A stretch of DNA of 64,000 nt from Mytilus trossulus (lineage: Eukaryota; Mollusca; Bivalvia; Mytilida; Mytilidae), in assembly GCF_036588685.1 (NCBI RefSeq), contig NC_086381.1:46809431-46873430 (forward strand). The letters run 5' to 3'. Position 1 is the first letter of the stretch. Each line of letters starts with the position of its first letter. The translations under genes and the position numbers were made by a program. Below the pieces are notes generated by a model that did not search any database, was not told the DNA's origin, and saw nothing but the letters and a program-made list of their open reading frames with translations. This document shows positions 48,049-57,815 of this stretch, piece after piece.

Positions 48049-48163
48049 CTAGATTACGTTGGGCAGTCGGCAAATATATATTTGGTTATTGTATTAATAT
48101 TATGTATTATAGTGAGATTTATGGTATAAATTGCAATGAGATTACATCAGTAAAGTGTGTACA
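48049..48163 (+). repeat. Direct repeat B2 of the YR element, at the duplication breakpoint
   Basis: Same sequence as 47366-47483. The next base begins duplication copy 2 (ACTATTCGAAG). A polyA-type AATAAA lies about 15 bp before it. Confidence 0.9.
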
Positions 48164-48848
48164 CTATTCGAAGTTCTTACTACCACCAGGTAAAGATTAC
48201 AATTGTCTAAGCCCTTTTTTTTTGTACAACCTTTCGGAATTTATGCGTTATAAAGCTCTATATTTTCTTTTTTGATTTGCACTGTTCTTATTCCAGCGTC
48301 ACCGATGAGTCTTCTGAAGACGAAGCACGAGTGTTGCATAGTCAGCACTTTTTTGATGACATTAAAATGTTAATTTTTCTGTAAATTCAGCTATTAAAGG
48401 CCTCGAAATGATAAAGGTAAAACAATTCAAACGGGAAAACTAACGGCATTTTTTATGTACAAAAAGGTTAACGAGAAACAAAAGTTATATACATCAACAC
48501 ACGACATCCACTGAAATACAAGCTCCTGACTTACGACAGGTACTTCCAGAATGTTGCGGGTTCAAACTACAAATGTAGGTAATATGTGTGACATCACCGA
48601 AGGAGAAATACGACGGAAAACATTAGTGGAATATAAACTACTGTCCCACCCTAAGCGCCTGCGTTCATCAATATATCTTGTTCTTGGTGTTCTAAATTAA
48701 GTATAATGTGAAGAATTTATGGGGCGTTTGTAATTAGTCTTGTTGTTTTCTGTTTTCGTTTTGGTTTTGCATTGCCCCGTTTGTATATACACACCTTTAC
48801 TTTTCTGTATATAATGCATAGATAACATTCATTAATAACCAAACTCAC

Positions 48849-50881
48849 CTTTGATCTTGTTCTATCTTCAATCTTAATCAAGTTGTCTCCAATTGCTTGT
48901 TTACGTTTTTGTTGGACACACCTCTCCCTCATTTCAACAGAAATTTTCCGTGCATCGTTGAGATCTTCTAAATTGCCAAATTTCAAGCAAAAATGAATAT
49001 ATTGTTGATAAAGATTGAAATGGTATTGGGTAGTCAGAAGTATACCACCAAATGTTGATTGGAGTTCAAATGCTTTTTTGTACTTTTGTTTAGCTTGATC
49101 AATGTTGTTTTTCGTGGGAAAGAGGAGGTATGTTTCAGCAATTTCAAGGTAAATCATCATACAGATTAGCCAATCTTCTCTCATAGTGATAGCTATTTCA
49201 TTTAAGGTTTGTGCTTGCAAAATAGCTTTTTCAAGACACTTTTCACTTTTTCCTTCCCGCCATTCAATAAAGCAGCACTTTAAAAGAGCGCGATTGATCA
49301 TGCATTTATGATAGAGAGTAAATTTTGGCGCCATTTTTAAAGCACCATAGGTGTAGAACAAAGTTGATGAACGCTCTCCTTGCATTTCCTTTAGCCTTTG
49401 TATGATCTTGTGCAGATTTTTAGTTGAAACAGTTATCTCTGATCTCAAAAATCTAATAATGCCATCGCGATGTTCTACTAAAGCAGCAATAGGTAGGTAG
49501 TTTTTATAACTTTTTTTGAAATAACACTGCAACCTAACTGCGAGATTATACGCAAATTGACTGTCAGTCAGACTATCCATTTTTGTTTCATTGTTGCCAT
49601 ATTCAGTGACCATGCTATTTGTCGATATATTCCATCCACCACTTATTTTTACTACTTTCATGCATAATACTTATAAGTAAATCAACAAGGAAAGTTTCCT
49701 TGATACTTTTAAAAGGATCAAATTTTTTTTCCATATTTCCCCTTTTTTTAGTTTTGTATGAAGTCAATTTGAAGTGTTTTATTTCATTCTTGTTTATCTC
49801 CCCATTAGCATATTTTTCAAAGAGTTCCATTTTTCTTGAACTCCTGAATTTGTTTGCTAAAAATGTTTGCACAAAATCTTTTGTCATTTTTTGTTCACTT
49901 TCTTTTACTAATCTATGAAATATATCCTCTGTATCCTTTTGTAGAACGGAACAACCCTTTAGATAAAGCACGGGATCTGTAGAAGTGAATGGATAAACAG
50001 AAATGTTTGGTTGAAATTTTATTAAATCGAAAATAATATTTTTGGCTCGTTCTAGGTAGTCATATGATGATAATTCTGCATTTCCATACATCCGAAATGT
50101 TACTCCTATTGCACAACATAAAAAACTTTTATATATTCTCATTTGAAAAACATTTGTATCTAAATAAGAATGAAACTTTTCTAAGAGAAGAGTAGCATGA
50201 CTTAAGTAGCAGACATTTCGTTTGATAGATTCAATTAAACGAAGATCTAAATCCATAATGAAACAGTAGTGTTTCAAAAGATAAGATACTTCTTGTTTAA
50301 TTTGTTCTTTTGTTTTATTTTTTCAGACTAGTCATACTATGTATCGATATACTCCGTCGCTCACCATAACCCTTAACTACTGCAACAGAATACTTCCTTA
50401 AAGTAATAATAAGGTTATTTATTTCAGCTTCTTTTTCTCCTTCTGATAAAAAATCCGGTAGTAAACTTTTACGAGTTTGACTGTCCCTTTGGTGTCTTTC
50501 GTCCCTCTTTTTTTTTAAGAAGCATCACCGATATGTTATCGTACACAAAATACGGCGCATAGCTCAGCACACACTGTACCCTTTTTGTGAGATCATTTTG
50601 CAGTCTTTGAAGTATTAAATTAAATGGCTGAAAAACCAAGTCAGCTCCTAAAGTTTGTTTGAATATTTCATCATTTTCTAAAAGATGTATATAATTTTCT
50701 ATAGATGTTTGGGTATTTTCTATATAAGTAGCTGCAAACGAAAGCGCTAACGGCAAACAATCTAGTTTTTTGGCTAATGTTGTGACGTCCTCCCTGCTAT
50801 ATTCTGCAAACTCAAAGAACAAAAAAGCTTAAATTCCGTCATTCTGTTCATTTCCATGCCGTACTTTCTGTATTGAGTGAT
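48849..50881 (-). pseudogene. NB-ARC/TPR-like receptor body, copy 2 (better preserved, still broken)
   Basis: Same order as copy 1. After GTSNKRFMITQYRKYG, a one-base loss in the GGAATTTAAGC stretch (about 50832) shifts the frame. Then come LDCLPLALSFAATYI, the family B scrap with its stop, RRSISIHSM, another shift near 50.32 kb, and a 220-codon helical frame (KHYCFIMDLDLRLIESIKRN...). A 4-base TATA insertion near 49.63 kb ends that frame at KWWMEYIDK-stop. The last frame (STNSMVTEYGNNETK ... FKKSYKNYLPIAALVEH) runs unbroken to the GTGAGT donor at 48848. It keeps both homopolymers in frame where copy 1 does not. This body is next to the P-loop exon but lacks its own transmembrane exon. Confidence 0.75.
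50468..50517 (-). repeat. Family B scrap inserted in NB-ARC body (copy 2)
   Basis: Identical to the scrap at 45788-45838, so it was inherited from before the duplication. Confidence 0.7.
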
Positions 50882-51832
50882 CATAAATCTTTTGTTTGAC
50901 GTACCTATGACATAAATCTTTTGTTTGACGTACCTATGACATAAATCTTTTGTTTGACGTACCTATGACATAAATCTTTTGTTTGACGTACATCTTTTGT
51001 TTGACGTACCTATGACATAAATCTTTTGTTTGACGTACCTATAACATAAATCTTTTGTTTGACGTACCTATGACATAAATCTTTTGTTTGACGTACCTAT
51101 GCCATAAATCTTTTGTTTGACGTACCTATGCCATAAATCTTTTGTTTGACGTACCTATGACATCAAACTCCGTACAGTGATCGTTTCCGTTCCGGAACTT
51201 TTTTCCTTTACTCCATCATTAGTGTAGAGTAGTATTCGGGCCCGTATGCGGATCGGAACTGGAACTGCCGGGGAGTTTGCTATGACATAAATCTTTTGTT
51301 TGACGTACCTATGCCATAAATCTTTTGTTTGACGTACCTATGACATAAGATGTTGTTTGACGTACCTATGCCATAAATCTTTTGTTTGACGTACCTATGA
51401 CATAAGATGTTGTTTGACGTACCTATGACATAAATCTTTTGTTTGACGTACCTGTGCCATAAATCTTTTGTTTGACGTACCTATGACATAAGATGTTGTT
51501 TGACGTACCTATGCCATAAATCTTTTGTTTGACGTACCTATGCCATAAGATGTTGTTTGACGTACCTATGACATAAGATGTTGTTTGACGTACCTATGAC
51601 ATAAATCTTTTGTTTGACTACCTATGACATAAGATGTTGTTTGACGTACCTATGACATAAGATGTTGTTTGACGTACCTATGACATAAATCTTTTGTTTG
51701 ACGTACCTATGACATAAGATGTTGTTTGACGTACCTATGACATAAGATGTTGTTTGACGTACCTATGACATAAGATGTTGTTTGACGTACCTATGACATA
51801 AGATGTTGTTTGACTACCTATGACATAAGATG
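50882..51832. repeat. 29/28-bp minisatellite, about 29 units, interrupted by a MITE (copy 2)
   Basis: Two unit types alternate irregularly: 29 bp (CATAAATCTTTTGTTTGACG...) and 28 bp (CATAAGATGTTGTTTGACGT...). The 29-bp type dominates the left half and the 28-bp type the right half. The 28-bp type carries CATCTTATG on the coding strand, identical to the end of the flanking P-loop exon (NHLM). The 29-bp type carries AGATTTATG, identical to the start of the NB-ARC remainder. A MITE (51164-51279) splits the array. Confidence 0.95.
51164..51279. mobile_element. 116-bp MITE (copy A) inside the minisatellite, 9-bp target duplication
   Basis: Ends CAAACTCC and GGAGTTTG are inverted repeats. The flanks are CTATGACAT on both sides (51155-51163, 51280-51288), a perfect 9-bp target duplication made from the minisatellite unit. 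It differs from copy B (56710-56825) at one base I can see. A 9-bp duplication fits Mutator-like or Merlin-like transposases. Confidence 0.95.
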
Positions 51833-52083
51833 ATTCGTGTCGTTCATGTCAGACATTCTGACAAAGACCGTTTTGATCATATCATGGAAACGCGAATAAA
51901 TACCCCTTTCCTTGCACATTTCTCCACTGTCGATTTTGAGATTTGTCATCAAAATAGATAATGACATAGTCATACTTTGCATAGAACTACATGGAATTCG
52001 CCAGATTGTAGCAGAGGGAAACGTTGCAGAAAATTGATTGGCATATGCAAATGAGGACTGTGTCTTTCCTGAACCATTTGGAC
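51832..52083 (-). CDS. NB-ARC exon with Walker A (NLR-like gene)
   Basis: After an acceptor (ATATTTTAG ending at 52084) the minus strand reads GPNGSGKTQSSFAYANQFSA (Walker A: GxxxxGKT), then ATIWRIPCSSMQSM (the strand after the P-loop helix in NB-ARC ATPases) and a helical stretch ending MSDMNDTNHLM. NB-ARC domains bind ADP/ATP and switch Apaf-1, plant R proteins and NLRs between closed and open forms. The next element should be Walker B (hydrophobic strand with DD). Instead the minisatellite begins at once, so ATP hydrolysis residues are missing. This is probably the first part of what was one long exon reaching to 48849. Confidence 0.75.
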
Positions 52084-52565
52084 CTAAAATATTAAAGATT
52101 TATTATAACACAAAAATGTTCTCACTGATTGTAGCATTTTTTTTAATTCTCCTAGTTTATTAAAAAAAAATTAAGGAAAAGAACACGTATAAGAAATCTA
52201 TATTTTTATCTTATATCATCAATATCGTAGTTAATTTTTATGCCGTTATTTTTTTTAGGTACATCGAAGAAGTGGCGGTTTGCTTTTGCGTCCAAATATT
52301 TTATCACTTAAATAGACCATATACATTGTTGAACAAATGTCGGATAAAAATGTTTGCCCACTTTTTCATAACTGTAATACATGGAAAATATCCTCTTTTG
52401 TAAATTGTGCTGAAAAATTACTTAGTCCCCAGTTTAAAAAATCGGGACAGATTCGTCAAACAATTTCAGAATTGCTGATGCACAGGTTCAACATGTACCC
52501 AATCTATCCATGACGTGTCAGGTACATGGTGTTAAAGCTAACGGAAGTGTTGAAAAACATATAAG

Positions 52566-53218
52566 TTGATAATGACTAAATATCAAGGACAAACAATAAT
52601 TGGGACAATTCCTTTAAACCATTCTATGATAGCAGCTCACCAACTTCAACGTGAATGCAATTTTTCTGTGAAGTTTTATCGCTCTAGATTGAAAGTTGTA
52701 AGAGGAGTTGATTACCTAAAACTGGTACCATCCTTTGAAAAATCTGTTTAGGAAAAGTATGGAAATATGACGGAAAATCCTTTACAAATTTTATAAACAC
52801 AGCGGCACAACTTGAACGTTTGCGCAATCTTATTTCAGAGATCTGGGTTGATAATTGAATAATTGATTATACAAAAATTTCAGACTGTCTAACAATTCGC
52901 CCAACATTTCAAACTATAGACCGGTTTTGGACTTCGTCACCCCGACAAAAAAATGTCACAAATATTGACATAATAGATATATAAATATATTGATAAACCT
53001 AGTTTGTGCTTTGTTTTGTTATGAGACGTAAGACTCTTGTGGGCTCTTTAAAAGGATTTAAAATGCACATACAAATGTGGATAAATAATCTCAGGCAATG
53101 GAACTGTGCAATTCAGTGTAAAATTAGTCGAGTAGATCAGTCTTCCTGTTGGAAAATCAGTAGCTTTTCACCTTCTGAAATAGCGCCATTTTTATTTGCA
53201 ACTAAAACTCCCATTTAA
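52566..53218 (+). other. Two short plus-strand frames, unassigned
   Basis: Frames at 52566-52751 and 53006-53218 (61 and 70 codons) show no known domain, share no splice signals that I trust, and lie antisense in the presumed NB-ARC gene intron. Not supported as genes. Confidence 0.15.
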
Positions 53219-53427
53219 GGAGGTAGACCTAGGTTAAGGGAAATAACTCTTAAAATCATCAGTACGTTTGTGTCAACCATTTTCATAAATATATTCTAAG
53301 CTTCTATGTTACATAGATTATTTCCAATCTGTTTCAGTTAAATGCTTTAAATACATTGATGATACTTGACTTTTACAAACACATACCTAATTTAAAGAGT
53401 TATCTCCCTGAACAAAGGTCTACCTCC
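53219..53427. mobile_element. 209-bp MITE with TTAA target duplication
   Basis: Inverted termini GGAGGTAGACCT...AACTCTT and AAGAGTTAT...AGGTCTACCTCC match over about 35 bp with a few differences. TTAA flanks both ends (53215-53218, 53428-53431). A TTAA target fits piggyBac- or Kolobok-type transposases. Confidence 0.85.
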
Positions 53428-53529
53428 TTAAATGCTATTCAATAATGAATTCAGCGTTATTATCAACTCTCTGGTGTGTATTTCGTTTATTTCTTTTTCC
53501 ATTTTGTTATGAAGGGCTATTATAATTAC

Positions 53530-53638
53530 CTTTGACTAAGGACTATGCGGTTCTTCTCAATTTTTTCAACCATTTCCCGAAACTGAATAGTTTCCTTGAA
53601 ATTATCAACGACTTTCATACATGTTATGTCAAAATGTT
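53530..53638 (-). CDS. NLR-like gene, linker exon before the P-loop
   Basis: Bounded by an acceptor TTTATTTTAG (ending 53639) and a donor CAAAG|GTAATT. It encodes HFDITCMKVVDNFKETIQFR then EMVEKIEKNRIVLSQ. FKETIQFREMVEKIEKN followed by a beta-strand RIVLS is the usual run-in to an NB-ARC P-loop. It accepts the previous exon (59319) in phase 1. Its junction to the P-loop exon is off by one base: CAAAG would have to be CAAG to give SQ-GPNGSGKT. That is one of several one-base homopolymer mismatches in this gene. Confidence 0.6.
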
Positions 53639-53728
53639 CTAAAATAAAAAAATAAAAAAATAAAACTACAAATTAATGCTTAACTTCGAAAAATGTTTTT
53701 CTTTCATCAATTATAACATATACATGTA

Positions 53729-55243
53729 CGGGTCATTTTCAAAAAATGTCGAATTTTCAGTACACCCATGCTAATTTTTTTAATTTCTAATGGAAATTTC
53801 AGTTGTAATGGTTTAAATGAAAGCTTGTCGGATTTGTGATTCAGAACATCAATAATAAACACACCTTACATCTATTTTGATAAGATTAAACTGCATTTAA
53901 GTCCGATTTTGGGGGTATTTGTGTGCGTACGTTGTCAGAAAAACACATTTCAAATGATTTTTTTCCGATTTTCTGATCGCCTTGATATCTGCACAAGGGA
54001 CTTTTTAAGAACGTTAATTATCATTCTAACGACAAATCGTAGCTTCTTTATCATTGTATGTTACAGATTATGATCTACAAACTAAATTCAATCAGCGTAC
54101 AGGAGGTTCATATCTATCCTGTTACCGCTACTTAAATCAGTCGTTAAATTATTCTCCCTATGAATATTGAATCAGTCAGTGTTGATTTCAAAAATGCAAA
54201 GTAATCTTTACATTAATAACGCCTCGTTTCTTGAACGACAGTGTAGAGAAAAGAAATTTCAAGACATTTAGTGAAAAAAATAGAGCGTACTTTTTTTTTA
54301 TGTCTATGCTGTTACCAACCATTTTGATTAATTACACTAACAGTATGGTTGTAAAAAGTGCAATAACGTGTTGGAAACCAAATTCACAATAGAAAACCAT
54401 AATCACTTCACCAAAGGGAGTAGTTATTTCACAACAGCAATCAAAAACGAAGAAATTTGTCTATCCTGTTATGTCTATCCTGTTACTATGGTTGCTATGG
54501 TTACAGTAACAGGAAAGACAATTATAGACAAAAACGTCGTTAATTTTTTTATCTTAACATGTAGGTGGAAAACGAATAAAATATTTCATTGTTAGAACTC
54601 ATCTTAAGGTTATAACGTCTTAATCTTTCCAATTAAGCATTTACAGGTGCAATACTGATATCGGTAACAGGATAGACAAAAAGGTAACAGGATAGACTTT
54701 TATATAGTGATATATCAGAAACGTACGTTCCTGTTACCAACGAAATAAAGAGAAAAGTAAATAAACTTATGAGGGATTAACTTGATGTTGGGTTTATTTG
54801 AAAGGGTGAAAAAAGGCCGAACAATATAAATTGCTATCTTAGACTTGCATTACTGGTGGTAATTTTTACAACCTTTGAAAACCAATTTTTAGAGCCATTT
54901 TCCAGTACAACCTAGAAAATTGGCAAATAATCTATTATTTTACAGAATGAATATATATAGAAGTCTATTCTCTTGAAAACCATCTAATTGGTAACGTAAA
55001 ACAAGCTTAACATTTTATCTAAACCTTTTCTTAATAACCCAAAATTTCTTTTGAAAATGGTAACAGGATAGACAAAATATTGTTTCAAGATATTATTGTA
55101 TGTCATTATTAAGATTGCATCTTTTAATATGTTGTTCTTAAAGTACTGTTTGTTTTGATTTGATTATGTAGAGGGTTGTTTGAATAAGTAACTTTTTACA
55201 AATTTTTTAATTTCAAAATTCGACATTTTTTGAAAATGACCCA
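53729..55243. mobile_element. 1.5-kb non-autonomous DNA transposon, TA target duplication
   Basis: The ends share 28 identical bases as an inverted repeat (GGGTCATTTTCAAAAAATGT CGAATTTT, with one variable first base). Both ends are flanked by TA (53727-53728, 55244-55245). The interior has many copies of GTCTATCCTGTTAC or its complement GTAACAGGATAGAC (near 54112, 54301, 54462, 54475, 54500, 54664, 54684, 54733, 55062). No transposase frame. TA duplication suggests mobilisation by a Tc1/mariner-like enzyme. It lies in the intron between the second and linker exons of the NLR-like gene. Confidence 0.85.
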
Positions 55244-55475
55244 TACCATAAGAAACCATTATAGGTCAATAACACTTTTAACATAAACATTTAATTAAAA
55301 TTTCAAAAATTTAAACGATTTTAATGTTGAGTTATTGAAAGTATTATTATGGCTGTACATAAAAATAAGTTACGGATATTCATATAGTTCTTTAATATTT
55401 AGAATCAAACTAGAGTATTACAAAAATGAGTCGACATAGATGATATAGACGTTTGCTAGCATCCTAATCTTATTC

Positions 55476-55636
55476 AGTACTTGCTTGAATACCAATGCTT
55501 TTTCTGCGAGTAAAGCCGGAAGCATTTAGTGTTTTACTCTCCGGAAGTTTTAGCTCCGATAAGAATACTACTCTACAACATTATGGACTTTAGGAAAATA
55601 GATCCGGATCGGAAACGATCACTGTACGGAGTTTGC
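55476..55636 (-). mobile_element. Diverged, longer relative of the 116-bp MITE
   Basis: The right end 'GATCGGAAACGATCACTGTA' + 'CGGAGTTTG' is the reverse complement of the MITE's CAAACTCCGTACAGTGATCG end. The left part keeps only the ACTACTCTAC block. The left terminus is not clear and no target duplication was found. Confidence 0.5.
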
Positions 55637-55889
55637 ATTCAGTTGTAACATAATGCCAAAGTTATCAACAAAAAAGTTTGGGCTTGGTATCAGAGTGTTG
55701 TTTACGATTATGATCAAACTGTTCTTATTCTTATCTTTCAGTTGTTACTTTCATAAACCCATAGCTAGTGCAAGAACAGCAACGAATTAAAAATTCAACA
55801 ACTTACAAATTCCTACAGATTACAAAAGTGCATGAATCAGATTAAAAAGAACTACGTGCAGTGTCCTAGATAAAAAAAAAATATATATA

Positions 55890-56060
55890 AAAAGTAAAAT
55901 CACAAAAATACTGAACTCAGAGGAAAATCAATTCGGAAAGTCCATAATCACATGGCAAAATCAAATAACAAAATGCATCAAATACGAATGGACAAGAACT
56001 GTCATATTCCTGACTGTAGAAAATGGTGGATTGAACCTGGTTTTATAGCTAGCTAAATAT
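55890..56060 (+). repeat. Dispersed repeat, family A (copy)
   Basis: 'ATCACAAAAATACTGAACTC', 'GACAAGAACTGTCATATTCC' and 'TTGAACCTGGTTTTATAGCT' in family A order, followed at once by a family H scrap (56075-56105). Confidence 0.6.
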
Positions 56061-56155
56061 TTCCTACATCCACAAAAATTGTTACCCACGAAAATAAATG
56101 AAACGCAGTTATTGATCTGAATAAATGTTCCGACCGTGTACATTTGTCTAGTTAA

Positions 56156-56667
56156 GGTATGTTACAACTAATGCGAAAACGAGGCAGGAAGAACATATAC
56201 GTTGTCCCGTTAAGGTATGTCACAACAAATGCGAAAACGAGGCAGGAAGAACATATACGTTGTCCCGTTAAGGTATGTTACAACTAATGCGAGAAACAGG
56301 CAGGAAGAACATATACGTTGTCCCGTTAAGGTATGTTACAACTAATGCGAAAACAGGCAGGAAGAACATATACGTTGTCCCGTTAAGGTATGTTACAACT
56401 AATGCGAGAAACAGGCAGGAAGAACATATACGTTGTCCCGTTAAGGTATGTTACAACTAATGCGAAAACAGGTAGGAAGAACATATACGTTGTCCCGTTA
56501 AGGTATGTTACAACTAATGCGAAAACAGGCAGGAAGAACATATACGTTGTCCCGTTAAGGTATGTTACAACTAATGCGAGAAACAGGCAGGAAGAACATA
56601 TACGTTGTCCCGTTAAGGTATGTTACAACTAATGCGAAAACAGGCAGGAAGAACATATACGTTGTCC
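56156..56667. repeat. 57/58-bp minisatellite, about 9 units
   Basis: Unit starts GGTATGTTACAACTAATGCG at 56156, 56214, 56272, 56330, 56387, 56445, 56502, 56559 and 56617. Unit length switches between 57 and 58 bp with AAAACAGG versus GAGAAACAGG (or AAAACGAGG). The long open frames over it come only from the tandem repetition. Confidence 0.95.
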
Positions 56668-56709
56668 GTTTTTCTTCGACTTATGGGTTTGATTATCCCT
56701 CTAGTATAC

Positions 56710-56825
56710 CAAACTCCGTACAGTGATCGTTTCCGTTCCGGAACTTTTTTCCTTTACTCCATCATTAGTGAAGAGTAGTATTCGGGCCCGTATGCGGATC
56801 GGAACTGGAACTGCCGGGGAGTTTG
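56710..56825. mobile_element. 116-bp MITE (copy B), 9-bp target duplication
   Basis: Same ends as copy A; flanked by CTAGTATAC on both sides (56701-56709, 56826-56834). The target is a family B scrap (56685-56709). One base difference from copy A was seen (GTGAAGAG versus GTGTAGAG). Confidence 0.95.
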
Positions 56826-57384
56826 CTAGTATACATGTATGCATGTAACTCAGTGGTTGTCATTCCTTCCTTTATATATTTATTTTCTTTTTCTTTTTTT
56901 GTTTTCGACATTGAAATAGACGTTTGCTTTCTCGTTTGAAATATTACTTGGTCATGTCGTGGCCTTTTATGGCTTAGAATGCGATATGGATTTTGTTGAT
57001 TATTGAAGGCAATACGGTAACTAATCGTTACTTACATTTATGTCACATGGTCTTTAGCATTAATATTCTCGTTTTCAATTTAAATCTTCTTATTTTATTC
57101 AAAAATATATAACAAAATTAAGGTTGTGAAGTTTTTGGTGGGATATGCAAATCATTCTATCAAGACAATTTATAATCATAACTGAATCAGGTTTTTTCCG
57201 AGAGCAATCATTTCATAAAAACATTGATGAATGTTGCCAGTAATAAAGTGATGAAAGCCGATCAAGTAAGTTAAAATGAACACACTAACTTGCAATGTTC
57301 CGCAAATAATTATAAAAACAACTTATTTCAAGAATCTTCGTATTGTGATGGCTTTAAATCTTCCCTCTATGTTTTTTATTCAGA

Positions 57385-57480
57385 AGACTAAAATCCGAGA
57401 ATTTAAGAACCAACGACAAACAAATTCTGCTCAAACCACGAAAATTGATACCCACATATATAAGTACTTCCACAGTAAGT
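57385..57480 (+). repeat. Dispersed repeat, family H fragment
   Basis: 'AAACCACGAAAATTGATACC' and a following 'CCACAGTAAG' match the 3' part of family H. Confidence 0.45.
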
Positions 57481-57815
57481 TCTTTGATTGGTCTCACAAT
57501 GTGTATATACTTATACATATACATCCATGTATATGCATGGCTTCCTTTGTAAATGAATATCAATTTGTGTCTTTTTTAACTGCATATCATAACAAAGCAA
57601 CTGCAATCTAATTAAAATTAAATTCATGTATTGAAAACGTTCTGATATTCGCGACAAATCAGAACGGGAGCAATGAATGGATTTTTTTTATCTTTTTGTT
57701 TTAGTCTTTGAGATAGTTTTGTGTAAATTCTGTTTCATATGATTTCATATAATATTAATTTTAGGGGTGAACGAGTTGTTCCTATTGGACTAGCGACTAT
57801 CTGTTTAAATAAATA

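Larger units (their letters stand above)
46441..48162 (+). mobile_element. Tyrosine-recombinase retroelement remnant (Ngaro/DIRS-like) between the duplicates
   Basis: Holds a tyrosine-recombinase gene (46528-47334) followed by a ~115-bp direct repeat (47366-47483 and again 48049-48163) separated by ~565 bp. A recombinase gene followed by a repeat, a spacer and the same repeat is how the 3' side of split-direct-repeat elements (A1-ORF-B1-A2-B2) would look after 5' truncation. No matching A1 is seen upstream, and no reverse transcriptase is present. Hairpins are seen at about 46498-46530 (TTGTCAACC/GGTTGACAA) and 47486-47521 (ATAATTTTCC/GGAAAATTAT). Crypton elements are the alternative, but they lack such repeats. 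The right repeat abuts duplication copy 2 exactly. Confidence 0.6.
48163..51163 (-). repeat. Segmental duplication, copy 2
   Basis: Counterpart of 43486-46437, offset 4677-4680 bp. It carries the same body region and an enlarged version of the minisatellite. It lacks the transmembrane exon, which lies outside the duplicated block. Confidence 0.9.

Noticed and set aside
47967..48275. 102-codon plus-strand frame
   Set aside because: It crosses from the YR element into duplication copy 2; its end is shared with 43389-43598, and it is antisense to the NLR-like intron.
46203..51832. CRISPR-like array (29-bp repeats)
   Set aside because: Units are contiguous without spacers and derive from NB-ARC coding sequence in a eukaryotic genome; it is a minisatellite.
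56275..56632. Open frames reading NIYVVPLRYVTTNA in tandem
   Set aside because: They are produced by the 57/58-bp minisatellite; the frame changes with the 58-bp units and no flanking coding sequence exists.
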